A DNA stretch of 64,000 nt from Epiperipatus broadwayi (taxonomy: Eukaryota; Onychophora; Udeonychophora; Euonychophora; Peripatidae): the NCBI GenBank assembly GCA_028023455.1, contig JAQFVV010006649.1, forward strand, positions 186,001 through 250,000, in the 5' to 3' direction. A program made the translations under genes and the position numbers. Each line of letters begins with the position of its first letter. The first letter of the stretch is position 1. The notes beneath the pieces are model-generated. The model saw only the letters and a list, made by a program, of their open reading frames with translations, had not been told where the DNA came from and did no database searches. This document shows positions 52,098 to 62,240 of the stretch, piece after piece.

Positions 52098-52642
52098 ACA
52101 TATTGCAACGGGTCATTATGAATATATATATACATTAAAACTATGTTAAAAAAACATTAAGTTTTTACAATATAATTTCTTTGTAGATTTTTAAAATCAT
52201 TACAACTTTAATCACTTAAGCACAAGTAGAAAATTATTTAGTCACTTCAAATTTAGATAGATAGATATTTTAAATAAAAAAGTAATATTGTTTTTCCTCA
52301 GTGAGTACACACTACAAATCATCCTTCATATTCCATTACATACATATAATATATACCAAATTCAAATATTTTCATGGATAAAGGTCCTGATCTAGCTGAA
52401 ATTTAAATATCTGTTATTTTCCACTATTCTAAAGAAAATAACTGAGATGTTATTAAAGTATTAGCAATCAATCTTGGACAAAATGCAGAATGACAATTAT
52501 GATAACTGACCACTTATTGATCTTTCTCTATATAAATTTTTCATCCTTCCATAAATAAAAAAATCCAAAACATTTGACACATATATATATGTAAGTAAAA
52601 TTAGCTAAATATATTAGCTTTTTATGATTAAATATATCTCAC

Positions 52643-52711
52643 CTGAATACCAATCCATAACATCCAAACTTATTTCTTCATTACAAACATATTCCTTATT
52701 CAATTCTGCAC
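52643..52711 (-). CDS. DNAJC24: penultimate exon of DPH4/DNAJC24-like protein
   Basis: Seen: on the minus strand a good acceptor (CTATTTTTAG) is followed by a 69-nt segment ending CAG and a GTGAGA donor. Read at phase 1 it encodes AELNKEYVCNEEISLDVMDW plus YS, with split codons at both ends; the last G joins GT of the exon at 2,011 to give a glycine codon. Known: in DPH4 an acidic, hydrophobic-alternating segment (EEISLDVMDW-like) directly precedes the CSL finger and forms part of the domain's first strand. Joining the two exons places CRCGG eight residues after WYSG-EKYY, the expected spacing. The exon is symmetrical in phase (1-1), so skipping would keep frame. The preceding exon with the J domain (HPD motif) was looked for up to 64,000 and not seen. 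Confidence 0.75.
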
Positions 52712-54837
52712 CTAAAAATAGATTAACAAAGTTTATAATTCTTTCATAACAACAACAACAAAAAAAAAAAACACAAATCAAAATAACAAATATATTGAAA
52801 TTATGCCAGTTTTAATTGGTTATTTGCCTGGTTACATTATAGCTGAAATATAGATGAATATACAAAAATTCCCGTTATTTCAATATTAACATCCATAAAA
52901 TCTGGAAAAAAAATCTGTTAACATATATATACTTATACCCACACACTTATAATTTAAAAATAAAATGAAACCTATGCATGATCCAAACTGATTAATTAAC
53001 TATAAATGATTCTTGTAGACAAAAATTTTACAAACACTATTCTTTTATTCCACAAATGTATATTACTTGATTATGCTCTTAAAGTGAAATTCTATGCACA
53101 CCATACATCATAGAATGGAAAGATGAACATTGAAATTCACAAAGAGAGATAAAAAAATGTACTGATGATAGGAAGAAAACAGGTATTACTGACAATTCTG
53201 ATATAGTAAATCTATATTTGCACACACACATATATAATTAATATAGACTTATGTAGTAAATTATCACAGATTAAAAAAAAAAAATATCCATTATAGCAAA
53301 ACTTTACAGTAAATATTAATGCAATTTTAATCATAAGTGAATTACACCCTATACACATGTGCTGTAATGTTATTTTAATAACTCAACAATGTTTTGTTGA
53401 GTGCGAAGGATAATCTCAAACCAAAGCACAAGATAAAAACTTTGAAAAGATAAGAGTGGCCATCTTATCTTTGAACCCAAATTCACTTATGTAAGCCAAT
53501 CTAATCTATCTTGGAATGAAAACATGAAGATCTTCCATTAATCATTTTACATCCATTAACTTTATCTACTAACAATTGCGAAATCTTTCAATCTACTGCC
53601 TGTTAATATTATGAAATATTCACACTTATGTAAGTTAAATTGATGAAGAATCACCTACTTATTGTACAAAAATGTGAAGATTTGAAATATGATAAAAATT
53701 AAAGAATTAAAACAGTTTATACTATCTTTTTTACACATTTAATGTGCATATGGCATGTCTAACATATTGGGGAATGAAAACAGATTTTATTTTGTTACTG
53801 AATAAAAATAAAAAAAGTATGAAATTAAATTAAGACATTTATGAGAGAAAGGAAAGACAAAAGAAAAAGAAATGAAAAGAAATTATTATATCTTATTAAA
53901 ATTAATTATTAAGTTATATATTTTCAAGTACATTATAAAAAGACTAAAATAGTAGCTTTATTGTAAGGATTGAAAGCTATAATCAAGATTATGATAAATG
54001 TTAAACTGTATTTTTTTCAGAATAGAAAATTATTATTATAATTATAAATTAATATGCATAATAAATAAAATATATTTAATATAGAGCTCTTTTGCTTTTA
54101 AATCAATTTGTATATATGTTTATCAATCATGAAATTTCAGATTCAGTCTTTAATTTTATGAAATATATGATTTAACTTTGTTGGATATTTTGTCATTCAA
54201 ATGAAGTGAATCTTGTAAAATTTACAGTAGCTCTAGCTGTTTTTCAAATATAAAATTCTGTAAAACTTGAAGTAACATCTATAGCTTTCATTTTAGATGT
54301 GATGGTTATATGTACTGTTATTAAGTTTACAATTCTATGCAATTTTATCCATGATGATGACTTTCGAACAGTCTCTAGATCATGGCCAGAAAGCAAATGA
54401 TCCAAAAGAGTTCATTTAGCTGAAAATCATTTTAAAACATCAGTTAATACTGATAGAGGCTAGTAACCAAGGCTTTCCTGCAAGATTTTATAGTTTAGCA
54501 GCTAATGATGAACAAACTTCTCAATAACTGGTCTTCACTAACTTCAAGTAAAATGAAAAATGATTTTCTAATTATTTATAATCTTTTCTCCTTGTTTATT
54601 CAATAACAAATTTTCTAGCAACATTAAATTAAGACTTCAGTAAATATGGCAGTTAGATTACATAAAATAATCTATTTTAGACTTCAATTGAAAAAACACA
54701 TTTACAAAATATTTAAACAAATAAAATCAATTTTTTTTTCAATTAATTAAAAATTTTTCAACTCTTATAAAATCCATAGTTGTATTTTTTTTTTTTAAAA
54801 AATAAATTAATTAACTCATTTATTTCTCTTTAAAAAA
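52712..54837. other. upstream intron of the DPH4-like gene, AT-rich
   Basis: Only AT-rich sequence was seen up to the repeat at 54,838. The intron continues to the end of the window, since no earlier exon was found. Confidence 0.45.
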
Positions 54838-55090
54838 AAATTAAAATCCAATATTCAAGACTCTAAGGGACGGCTTAGATTCCCATGCTAGTATTCCCAC
54901 CGATCAAGCCAGCAACACTTGAAAAAGAAAGAAAATTATACCACGTGAAATATAGTGTACATATTAACCTGTGTGCTATTCTTAACAGCTGAGTGTAAAT
55001 TGAAAATTCAAATAAAGTTTAAAACTTTTTCTACAGACATTCAAAATTTTATGTTAGATGATGAAAATAATCCAATATATAAGTACAACT
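54838..55090 (+). repeat. 5'-truncated family-A copy (tRNA-like remnant plus hammerhead-like tail)
   Basis: Matches 62,273-62,500 in order: 'caatattcaagactctaagg', a degraded B-box region, 'ctagtattc', 'gccagcaacac', a damaged hammerhead-like core (TTGAAAAAGAAAG...GTGAAAT), then the tail with 'aataaagtttaaaac' and 'ttagatgatgaaaataatcc'. It lacks the A-box part. The joint recurrence shows that the tRNA-like and ribozyme-like parts move as one unit. Confidence 0.7.
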
Positions 55091-55374
55091 AAAATGGCAT
55101 CATCAAAAACCTTCAGGCAAACGTTATATTTATAAATTTGCTATAGATTAATTCAAATTAATTCCTCTCTCTCTATATATACATCAAATTTATATTGTTA
55201 GAATGGTATTTTCATGCGGAGACTGTGTTGCCTAAATATACATTGTAATAGTATAAAAATGATGATGATGATAAGAGGCTTTATGTGCTATAGATTTTGA
55301 AGTCAAATTATAATAGTATAAAAGCTTGCCCTACAAATTGCAGAATCAAATTGTAATAATATAAAATGATAATG

Positions 55375-55539
55375 CAAGCTCTATATAACATTATTATGAT
55401 GATATATTACATAGTATAGTTAGTTATAATTTGGTGTTTAAAGTCTATGTACTTTAATCAACAAAACCTAAATGTTAAACACCAAATTATAACTAACTAT
55501 ACTATGTAATACATCATCATAATAATGTTATATAGAGCT
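55375..55539. repeat. foldback next to the family-C cluster
   Basis: Arms 55,375-55,440 and 55,476-55,539 are near-perfect inverted copies ('aagctctatataac...' and 'gttatatagagct'). The inner word 'ttataatttggtgttta' is followed by a 35-nt loop. The outer end joins directly to the family-C foldback and resembles its 3' continuation at 59,387. Confidence 0.75.
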
Positions 55540-55540
55540 C

Positions 55541-55756
55541 GCAAAATAAGCTCTTAACAAGCTTTGAGAATATCCTCAACCCCAGAGCGGTTTCTGCTTC
55601 TGGCGTCATCAGGGAGGTGCCAGAATATTCAGCATTAGATTAAAAATACTAGGACAAGCCCAGCACTTTATCTAATGTATAACTATTGAGTAGAAAATCT
55701 GAAATTGTCTGGGGTTGAGGATATTCTCAAAGCTTGTTAAGAGCTTATTTTGCAGA
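55541..55756. mobile_element. family-C foldback, inverted junction at the hammerhead cleavage site
   Basis: A minus-orientation copy (55,541-55,709) abuts a plus-orientation copy that starts at 55,710 with TGGGGTTGAGGATATTC. That is the first nucleotide after the predicted GTC cleavage site, judging from the full copy at 59,305-59,342. Arms share 'gaatatcctcaacccca' and 'gcaaaataagctcttaacaa'. Three bases (GTC/GAC) at the junction are shared by both copies. The plus copy is interrupted at 55,756 by the RTE element and resumes at about 59,041. Confidence 0.75.
55580..55617 (-). ncRNA. hammerhead ribozyme-like copy (family C), stem III broken
   Basis: Minus-strand order: CCTCC, CTGATGA (55,612-55,606), short stem II GC-cagaa-GC, GAAA (55,594-55,591), CCGC, TC, then TGGGG. 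The catalytic core is intact; the 1.1/2.1 pair and the C-G pair of stem III are lost. Confidence 0.6.
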
Positions 55757-56039
55757 AAGGAGTTTGCTATTAACTGAAAGGAGACCCTTTGATTCCTCTT
55801 GGAGGCCTTAAAGGAACCGAGCAGGGCAAATTCCTAATATCCACTCCATACGTTCTTGTCGTTGCAGCTGTTATTACTATATGTTTATTCATATAGAATA
55901 CGAACATGGATGGGCTGCTCACCAACACGCATTAGCCAGCGTGGTGAGTTTATTGGCTTTTTATCTTTGAGTTTAAGATCAAGAAACACCATGGTCTTTC
56001 TTCTCAGTGCCTGATAAGGCAGAATGAATGTTTGTGTAA

Positions 56040-57164
56040 ATGATAAAGATTTTTCCCAATTATACAATTATGACAGACAAAAATAAAGCATGGCCCTTAA
56101 TCCCAGGAGGCTGTAAAGTCACCAACCAAGGCAGCAGTTGGTGGCCGAAGGCGGAGGGTGCTAAGAATATCCTGGAGGCGGACCCAGGCTGCCATTTGAT
56201 GACGACTTTTTATTTAGGTACTTACAACTGCAGATCACTTTCAAGTGAAGGAAGATTGCAAGAATTAGAAGAAGAACTCTCTTATATTAAATGGGATATT
56301 ATTGGACTTTGTGAAGTTAGAAGAAAAGGTGAAGAGACAATTGATTTAAAAAGTGGACATATGCTCTATTATAAAGGCACAAATATTGGAAATACAAGTG
56401 GAGTAGGATTCATTATAAATAAAAAGTGGAAGAACAATATTGTGGAGATTGATGGTGTATCAGACAGAGTGGCAAGATTAGTTATACAACTTAATAGCAG
56501 ATATCAAATGCAGATAATTCAGGTTTATGCCCCAACAAGTTCTCATAGTGATGAAGTAGTAGAAGATTTTTATATGGATGTACAAAAGGCTTTTGATCAG
56601 AGTAAACAACATTTTAAAATTGTTATGGGAGATTTTAATGCTAGAATTGGTAAACAAATGAAAGATGAAAGTGTTGTAGGTAATTTTGGTTATGGTAATA
56701 GAAATGAGAGAGGACATAGACTTGTGGAGTTTGCAGAGAAGGAAAAACTTTATATTATGAATTCTTTTTTTGAGAAAAATGTTAGAAGGAAATGGACATG
56801 GAAGCATCCAAATGAAGGTACAGCAGAATTGGATTATATTTTGACTAACACGAAATACATATTTCAAGATTGTAATGTTCTTAATAAATTAAAAACAGGA
56901 AGTGATCATCAATTAGTAAGATGTAAGACGCATCTTCCGATCTTAAAACTAGAGAGACAAAAATTATTAAGAAAAACTATATTTACAGTTGATATTCCTA
57001 ATCTTCAGAAACATTCTAATGAATTTAAATTAGAACTTACAAATCGGTTTCAAGTATTAGTAGATTTTGAACATGATTCAGATTTGAATGAAATTAATAT
57101 GAAAATAACTGATACACTTTTAAAAACTGCAACAAAGATAGCTGGTAGAAAAAACAGCAATTGA
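56040..57164 (+). CDS. RTE endonuclease (EEP/APE-type) part of the LINE polyprotein
   Basis: A 374-codon frame. Endonuclease motifs are in order: GTYNCRSL (N63), GLCEVRR (E92), QVYAPTS (Y163), GDFNARIG (D198, N200), AELDYILTN (D265) and GSDHQLV (SDH 288-290). All expected catalytic residues are present. Known: this domain nicks target DNA so that the element's reverse transcriptase can prime synthesis. Start is uncertain: ATG 56,040 is the longest, ATG 56,070 (MTDKNKAW) equally plausible. The frame ends at a TGA just after an A6 run near 57,144; downstream the reverse transcriptase continues in another frame. In related elements the two domains are one protein, so a one-base loss in that run is the likely cause. 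Confidence 0.85.
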   Translation: MIKIFPNYTIMTDKNKAWPLIPGGCKVTNQGSSWWPKAEGAKNILEADPGCHLMTTFYLGTYNCRSLSSEGRLQELEEELSYIKWDIIGLCEVRRKGEETIDLKSGHMLYYKGTNIGNTSGVGFIINKKWKNNIVEIDGVSDRVARLVIQLNSRYQMQIIQVYAPTSSHSDEVVEDFYMDVQKAFDQSKQHFKIVMGDFNARIGKQMKDESVVGNFGYGNRNERGHRLVEFAEKEKLYIMNSFFEKNVRRKWTWKHPNEGTAELDYILTNTKYIFQDCNVLNKLKTGSDHQLVRCKTHLPILKLERQKLLRKTIFTVDIPNLQKHSNEFKLELTNRFQVLVDFEHDSDLNEINMKITDTLLKTATKIAGRKNSN

Positions 57165-58792
57165 CTAATAAAATTTCTACTGAGACTAGAGAACTTATGA
57201 AGAAAAGAAGGAATATGAAGATATGCAAGAATGATGCACTAAAAAGAATTGAATATCTCGAATTTTGTAAAATGGTGCGGAAAAGAGTTGAAAATGATAT
57301 AAGAAAGTATAACTGTGAACTAGCAAGAAAAGCTGTAGAAGAAAATAAAAATCTTAAGAATGTAAAGCAACATTTTGGTATTGGTAGGAAATTTATATCT
57401 GCAATAAGGAAAAAAGATGGAATTATTACTAAAAAGAGGGATGACATTATGAAATTGGTAGAAGATTTTTATCAAGAATTATATAGTAATAAAGAACAAG
57501 TACCTCCTATATCTATTACATCTTCCGAATTGCCCAGAATTTTAAATGAAGAAGTGAGAAATGCAATTAAATGTATGAAAAAAGGAAAGGCTCCAGGTAA
57601 TGATGGAATTATAATTGATATATTAAAAGAAGCAGGTGAAGAAACAGAAAAAATATTAGCAAAGTTATATACCAAATGTCTAAATGATAAAGATGTACCG
57701 GATGATTGGAAGAATGCAGTAATAATATTAATATTTAAAAAAGGTGATAAAGAAGATATTAGAAATTACAGACCTATCAGCCTTTTATCAGTTTTATATA
57801 AAATTTTTACCAAGATAATTACAACTCGTCTACAGAGAACCTTGGATTTTCACCAACCAAGAGAACAAGCTGGATTTAAAAGTGGTTTTAGTACAGTAGA
57901 TCATATTCAAGTATTGAGAGAAGTTATAGAAAGGACAAATGAATATGAGTTGTCATTATGTTTTGGATTTGTAGATTATGAAAAGGCATTTGATTCTATA
58001 AACATTTCTTCAGTGATTAAAGCATTGGATCATCAAGGTATAGATCCAGGATATTGTCATATTTTAAAGAATATTTATAAAAATGCAACAGCAACAATTA
58101 GATTACATAATGATACTGGGAAAGTCAACATTGAGAAAGGTGTAAGACAAGGTGACTCCATATCTCCAAAACTTTTTACAGCAGTGCTGCAAGAAGTATT
58201 TTGTGGATTAAAATGGGAAACTAAAGGAGTGAAAGTAAATGGAGATTATTTAAGTCATTTAGATTTTGCAGATGATGTAGTTGTTTTTGCAAATAATGCT
58301 TCCGAGCTGCAGGAAATGTTGCAGGAGTTATCAGATGAAAGTAGGAAAGTAGGACTAAAGATAAATGTTAAAAAGACTAAAGTAATGTTTAATCGATTTG
58401 CTCAAAATATGAAAATAAAGATTGATTATGATGAATTAGAAGAAGTTAAGAGTTACAAATACCTTGGTCAGATTATTAATACAGATGGAAACATAATAGA
58501 GGAAATTAATCATAGAATTAAACTTGGTTGGAGTGCTTTTGGTAGAAATAACTTGATATTAAAAGGAAATATGCCTATGTGTTTGAAAAGAAAGGTTTTT
58601 AACAAATGTGTTTTACCAGTTCTTACTTATGGATCTGAGACTTGGACACTTAATAGAAGATCAATACAGAGACTTCAGACCACTCAAAGAAGTATGGAGA
58701 GATGTATGTTGGGAGTAACAAGAAGAGATCGAAAACGCAATGTATGGGTAAGAGAACAAACAGGTGTTACTGACCTCATTGAAAAAATTTAA
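57161..58792 (+). CDS. RTE reverse transcriptase part of the LINE polyprotein
   Basis: A 543-codon open stretch starting at a non-ATG codon, so it is a continuation of the endonuclease frame rather than a separate gene. Reverse transcriptase landmarks are KAPGNDGI (143-150), [10 protein letters not shown] (201-210), [14 protein letters not shown] (236-249), [11 protein letters not shown] (270-280), [14 protein letters not shown] (327-340), the catalytic FADD (369-372; 58,265-58,276), [10 protein letters not shown] (398-407) and YLGQIIN. The domain is intact. It ends at TAA in an A/T homopolymer near 58,786, past which the C-terminal domain continues in another frame. Action: target-primed reverse transcription of the element's RNA. 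Confidence 0.9.
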   Translation: MTNKISTETRELMKKRRNMKICKNDALKRIEYLEFCKMVRKRVENDIRKYNCELARKAVEENKNLKNVKQHFGIGRKFISAIRKKDGIITKKRDDIMKLVEDFYQELYSNKEQVPPISITSSELPRILNEEVRNAIKCMKKGKAPGNDGIIIDILKEAGEETEKILAKLYTKCLNDKDVPDDWKNAVIILIFKKGDKEDIRNYRPISLLSVLYKIFTKIITTRLQRTLDFHQPREQAGFKSGFSTVDHIQVLREVIERTNEYELSLCFGFVDYEKAFDSINISSVIKALDHQGIDPGYCHILKNIYKNATATIRLHNDTGKVNIEKGVRQGDSISPKLFTAVLQEVFCGLKWETKGVKVNGDYLSHLDFADDVVVFANNASELQEMLQELSDESRKVGLKINVKKTKVMFNRFAQNMKIKIDYDELEEVKSYKYLGQIINTDGNIIEEINHRIKLGWSAFGRNNLILKGNMPMCLKRKVFNKCVLPVLTYGSETWTLNRRSIQRLQTTQRSMERCMLGVTRRDRKRNVWVREQTGVTDLIEKI

Positions 58793-59090
58793 AAGATTGA
58801 AGTGGAGTTGGGCTGGACATATTGCTAGACGAGATGATAATAGATGGACAATTGAAATTTTAAACTGGATTCCAAGAGATTGTAAAAGACCCAGAAGGAG
58901 ACCACATGTAAGATGGATGGATGAAATAAGAAAATGTGTAGGGGTGATGTGGAGAAGAGAAGCTAAAGATCGGAGAAGATGGATTAAACTTGGAGAGACC
59001 TTCATCCTGCAGTGGATTGATAATGATGATGATGATGATATAACATTTATAAATACAAGCTTTATTAAAATTAAGTCATGTGACATCTGA
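58764..59090 (+). CDS. RTE C-terminal domain, frameshifted from the reverse transcriptase
   Basis: The readable part begins at about 58,785 ([20 protein letters not shown]) and includes [28 protein letters not shown] and [10 protein letters not shown]. This basic, tryptophan-rich tail is typical of RTE proteins and presumably binds nucleic acid. The open frame upstream of 58,785 is a shadow of the reverse transcriptase. It runs into the (GAT)n tail; the genuine stop is not certain. Confidence 0.75.
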   Translation: MLLTSLKKFKRLKWSWAGHIARRDDNRWTIEILNWIPRDCKRPRRRPHVRWMDEIRKCVGVMWRREAKDRRRWIKLGETFILQWIDNDDDDDITFINTSFIKIKSCDI

Positions 59091-59456
59091 CTTGATTTTT
59101 TATCCTTTTATTTTTTGCTATTAAGGCTTTGGCGATTTTATATTGCTAAAGCTATTAATATATGGTGTATCTGAACTTAGTTCAGTCCCATATGGCTATT
59201 TGAGTTAGAGAGCTGGATTGGAAGACATATGGATGTCTGACAATTTCAGATTTTCTACTCAATAGTTATATATTAGATAAAGTGCTGGACTGAATATTGT
59301 GGCACCTCACTGACAACACCAGAAGCAGAAACCGGTCTGGGGTTGAGGATATTCTCAAAGCTTGTTAAGAGCTTATTTTGCGAGCTCTATATTATATTTC
59401 TAAATACAAGCTTTATTAAAATTAAGTCATATGACATCTGACTTGATTTTTTATCA
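59041..59456 (+). mobile_element. family-C units flanking and following the LINE
   Basis: 59,041-59,104 is the end of the plus copy interrupted by the LINE. 59,105-59,456 is a further plus copy in tandem, starting 'ttgctattaaggctttggcg' and ending with the same 65-bp segment ('ctttattaaaattaagtcat', 'gacatctgacttgatttttt'). With 55,541-55,756 this gives the same minus-plus-plus architecture as 44.1-45.1 kb. One intervening block ('tctactcaatagtta...agataaa') is shared with that cluster. Confidence 0.75.
59305..59342 (+). ncRNA. hammerhead ribozyme-like copy (family C), G8 lost
   Basis: CCTCA (59,305-59,309), CTGACAA, short stem II, GAAA (59,328-59,331), stem III A-U and C-G around CG, GTC ending at 59,337, then TGGGG pairing with CCTCA. 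Stems I and III are fully paired. The G8 equivalent is A, so activity is unlikely. Confidence 0.65.
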
Positions 59457-60804
59457 TCATCATAATAAATATCCAATAAATAATAATTTAAAATTATATG
59501 CAAATATCTAATTATAACAACCCTTATTTATTTGGAATATACTAAAATAATTTAGGCCTACAAATTATTAGATTAACTCAAATATAAATTTTATCCAAGA
59601 TAACTATCATATTCTTTTGATAGAATTATTTATTTCTAACTAAATATAATATAGATGAACTAAAGAATGGATTTACCTTTAAATTCATATATCAAACTGT
59701 CATATGTAGAAAGTAGTGAAATCTTATTTAGGATTTTGCTGTTATTTAATTAAATTAAATATATTATTTAAAATCTATTTAATTAAAGTCAATTAGTATA
59801 AAAAAACTTAAATTTCTATGTTTTAACATATTTAATCAAATTTAATGATGAGTACCACCTATACCTATTAAAATATAAATGTGTACTTATTGAAGAATGA
59901 ATACTAATTTATTATATTAATTGCACCAAGGTTAAATAATAATCAAATATATTGAATATATAAAAAGAAAGTAATTTATAATGATAGGTACACACCAATT
60001 TAATTGCTAGTTTCTTTGATTATTTTATAATTATGTAATGTAAGAAGTGTAAGGTGTAAATTAATATGTAACCATTAAATATTTAAAATTACATCACCAA
60101 ATAGGTGTGCATGACTAATTAAAATGAACACTAAATCAAGTTTATTTATTTAACTGAATCAATATTTACTATTAATAAAAAAGATAAATAAATAATAAAA
60201 TATATTACAATATACATTCCAATTAAATATTGTAAAGTATACCCTTTATCTGAATTGTCATTAAAGAAAATAGGTACTTATAAAGCAAAGATTTGTTTAT
60301 TATATAATACAAAGGAATTCATATAAAACAAAAATGTTGTTGAACAAATACACCTAAAAATAAAAGAAAGCTATTAATAATTATTAATATTCATACAATA
60401 TAATTTTTCAAAATAAATTAAAATATTTTTTTTTTTCGTTTACCTTATTTACAAAATATAATATCAATAGATAACTTATAATATAGTCATTCAATTTTTT
60501 TAATACTCACAATAGATGTATTGAAAATAATAAACATATTGTATTTTAAGTTAAAATTTAAAACATTAAAATTTAGAATATAATTAAGATTTAACTTTCT
60601 TATATTTTTGTATATAAATAGACAATTTATCAACATACAATTTAATAACCATTGATACTAATAAAATACAATATAAATAAATAAGTAAATAAAAGACATA
60701 TTTATATATGATCTGAATAAAATCCTTCTATGTATAAACTCCAGAGAAAGACAATAGTTCAAATTTTTATCATCTGAAATCCGGGCACAGTCGCTTGGGG
60801 TGTT
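59457..60804. other. AT-rich intron sequence, nothing recognised
   Basis: No coding signal or repeat relation was seen. Confidence 0.5.
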
Positions 60805-61545
60805 GATGCTATACAAAATCAATCAAATGTAACGTTACCGGGCTGCCGCACTTTTTTTTATAGAACATGATTTTTTTTTGATTAAATAAATTTTGGTAAT
60901 CATGTATTTACCTTGCTATGACATCATGACGGTCAACATTGTTTCTACGCGCTGAATTTTATGTTTACAACGTGTCTCATTTTTGACTGAACATTAGGTC
61001 AACCAAAAAAAAAAAAAAAGGTAGAACAAAGTCGAAACAAATCCCAAATAATTGTACCATTATATTTTTTCGGTGGGATTAAAACAAGTTTTTTCGTCAT
61101 GAAACAGTCCAAAGTTGTTAAAATCAGAAAAATAAACACAAAATTAAATTTTCATTTTTTTTTTTAATCTGACATTTTTCTTTATTCAACAAATTTTGGT
61201 AATTTAATTTTGTGTTTATTTTTCTGATTTTAACAACTTTGGACTGTTTCATGATGAAAAAACTTGTTTTAATCCCACCGAAAAAATATAATGGTACAAT
61301 TATTTGGGATTTGTTTCGACTTTGTTCTACCTTTTTTTTTTTTTGGTTGACCTAATTTTCAGTCAAAAATGAGACACGTTGTAAACATAAAATTCAGCGC
61401 ATAGAAACAATGTTGACCATCATGATGTCATAGCAAGGTCAATGCATGATTACCAAAATTTATTTAATCAAAAAAAAATCATGTTCTATAAAAAAAAGTT
61501 GCGGCAGCCCGGTAACGTTACATTTGATTGATTTTGTATAGCATC
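60805..61545. repeat. 741-bp near-perfect hairpin (foldback element)
   Basis: Arms 60,805-61,150 and 61,201-61,545 (346 and 345 bp) are almost identical inverted copies around a 50-bp loop. Termini read GATGCTATACAAAATC and its complement. Interior landmarks: 'ggtagaacaaagtcgaaac' and 'aacgttaccgggctgccgc'. Few differences are visible, so it is recent or maintained. No coding capacity, no hammerhead core and no clear target duplication. It lies directly upstream of the Penelope-like remnant. Confidence 0.9.
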
Positions 61546-61559
61546 CAATCACACCAGAA

Positions 61560-62196
61560 ACACAAAACATGGAGTGATATTATCACTATAAATAGGAAAA
61601 AACAAGTTTGTCCAGAAACCAGCGATTTGAAAAAAAAAAGATCTATATAGAACAAACTCTTATGAAAAATGGTTATCCACCAGCTATTATTAAGAAAACC
61701 TTAAATAGACAATAAAAAGAACCATCAAAAGAAAAAACAATTATTGGTGCTGTAGGTACCCATACATTCCAAAAATAGCAGACAAATTAAGGGAAATCTC
61801 CAATCAGTTTAACATCAGAACAGCTATCCAGAGCTTAAACTTGAAATGCTGAAAAGAAAAAACTGCATCTATAAAATACCATGTGAATGTGGAATAACAT
61901 ATATTGGTAAGGCCAGTCATCCCATTGAAAAGCACTTGCAAGAACACAAACTGATGATTAGAAAAAAGAAAACAGATGTGTCTAACTTAGTAGACCATGT
62001 ATGTGCCAATGAACAAATGTTCAATTGGGAAAATACAAAAATATTGGATCGAGAAGAAAAGGTACAAGGAAAAAAATTTAAAGAAGTTACACACATGACA
62101 ATGGCAAACAATTTCATAAGCCAATCTAGTATGACTATACATAATGTATGGAAACCACTAATCAACTTTGCTTTTAAGAAAAGGTGGAGAAATTAG
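61560..62196 (+). pseudogene. Penelope-like element remnant: linker and GIY-YIG endonuclease domain
   Basis: The intact stretch from 61,846 encodes KRKNCIYKIPCECGITYIGK, PIEKHLQEHK, LVDHVCANEQMFNWENTKIL, DREEKVQGKKFKEV and ends at TAG 62,194. This is the GIY-YIG endonuclease of Penelope-like retroelements: IYKIPC with a CxC pair, then TYIG, the helix before EHK, and the NWE/LDREE block. The catalytic arginine expected in the IEKxLQEHK helix appears as histidine. Upstream, about 61,635-61,845, frameshifted fragments (NGYPPAIIKKTLN and a PYIPK-IADKLREISNQFNIRTAIQS-like segment) belong to the linker after the reverse transcriptase, which is itself missing. So this is a 5'-truncated, decayed copy. 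Confidence 0.85.
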
Positions 62197-62240
62197 GAGG
62201 AACCTCATAGATATTAAATTTTCTACTGATAGTTACCTTT

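Larger units (their letters stand above)
2012..52642 (-). other. ~50.6 kb intron of the DPH4/DNAJC24-like gene
   Basis: The minus strand reads exon-CAG, GTGAGA donor (52,642 downwards), then the acceptor at 2,013-2,012. The interval is 50,631 nt and the intron has phase 1. It contains nearly all the transposon remnants listed between those points. No intact host exon was recognised inside it. The pairing rests on matching phase, canonical splice sites, and the order of the DPH4 motifs: an acidic segment before the zinc finger in the 5' exon, and the finger itself in the 3' exon. Confidence 0.75.
55757..59040 (+). mobile_element. nearly complete RTE-clade LINE retrotransposon
   Basis: A single transcript unit encoding apurinic-type endonuclease then reverse transcriptase, with a short 3' UTR ending in a (GAT)n/TGA repeat (59,021-59,038), as RTE/BovB-like LINEs do. 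The 5' ~280 bp before the coding part is less AT-rich. It sits inside a family-C unit: the left flank ends 'cttattttgc' and the right flank continues 'ataaatacaagctttatt', which are close together in the uninterrupted copy near 59,370-59,410. So it inserted after the family-C copies. No clear target duplication was found and the exact 5' end is inferred. Two homopolymer frameshifts disrupt the coding region. Confidence 0.85.
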
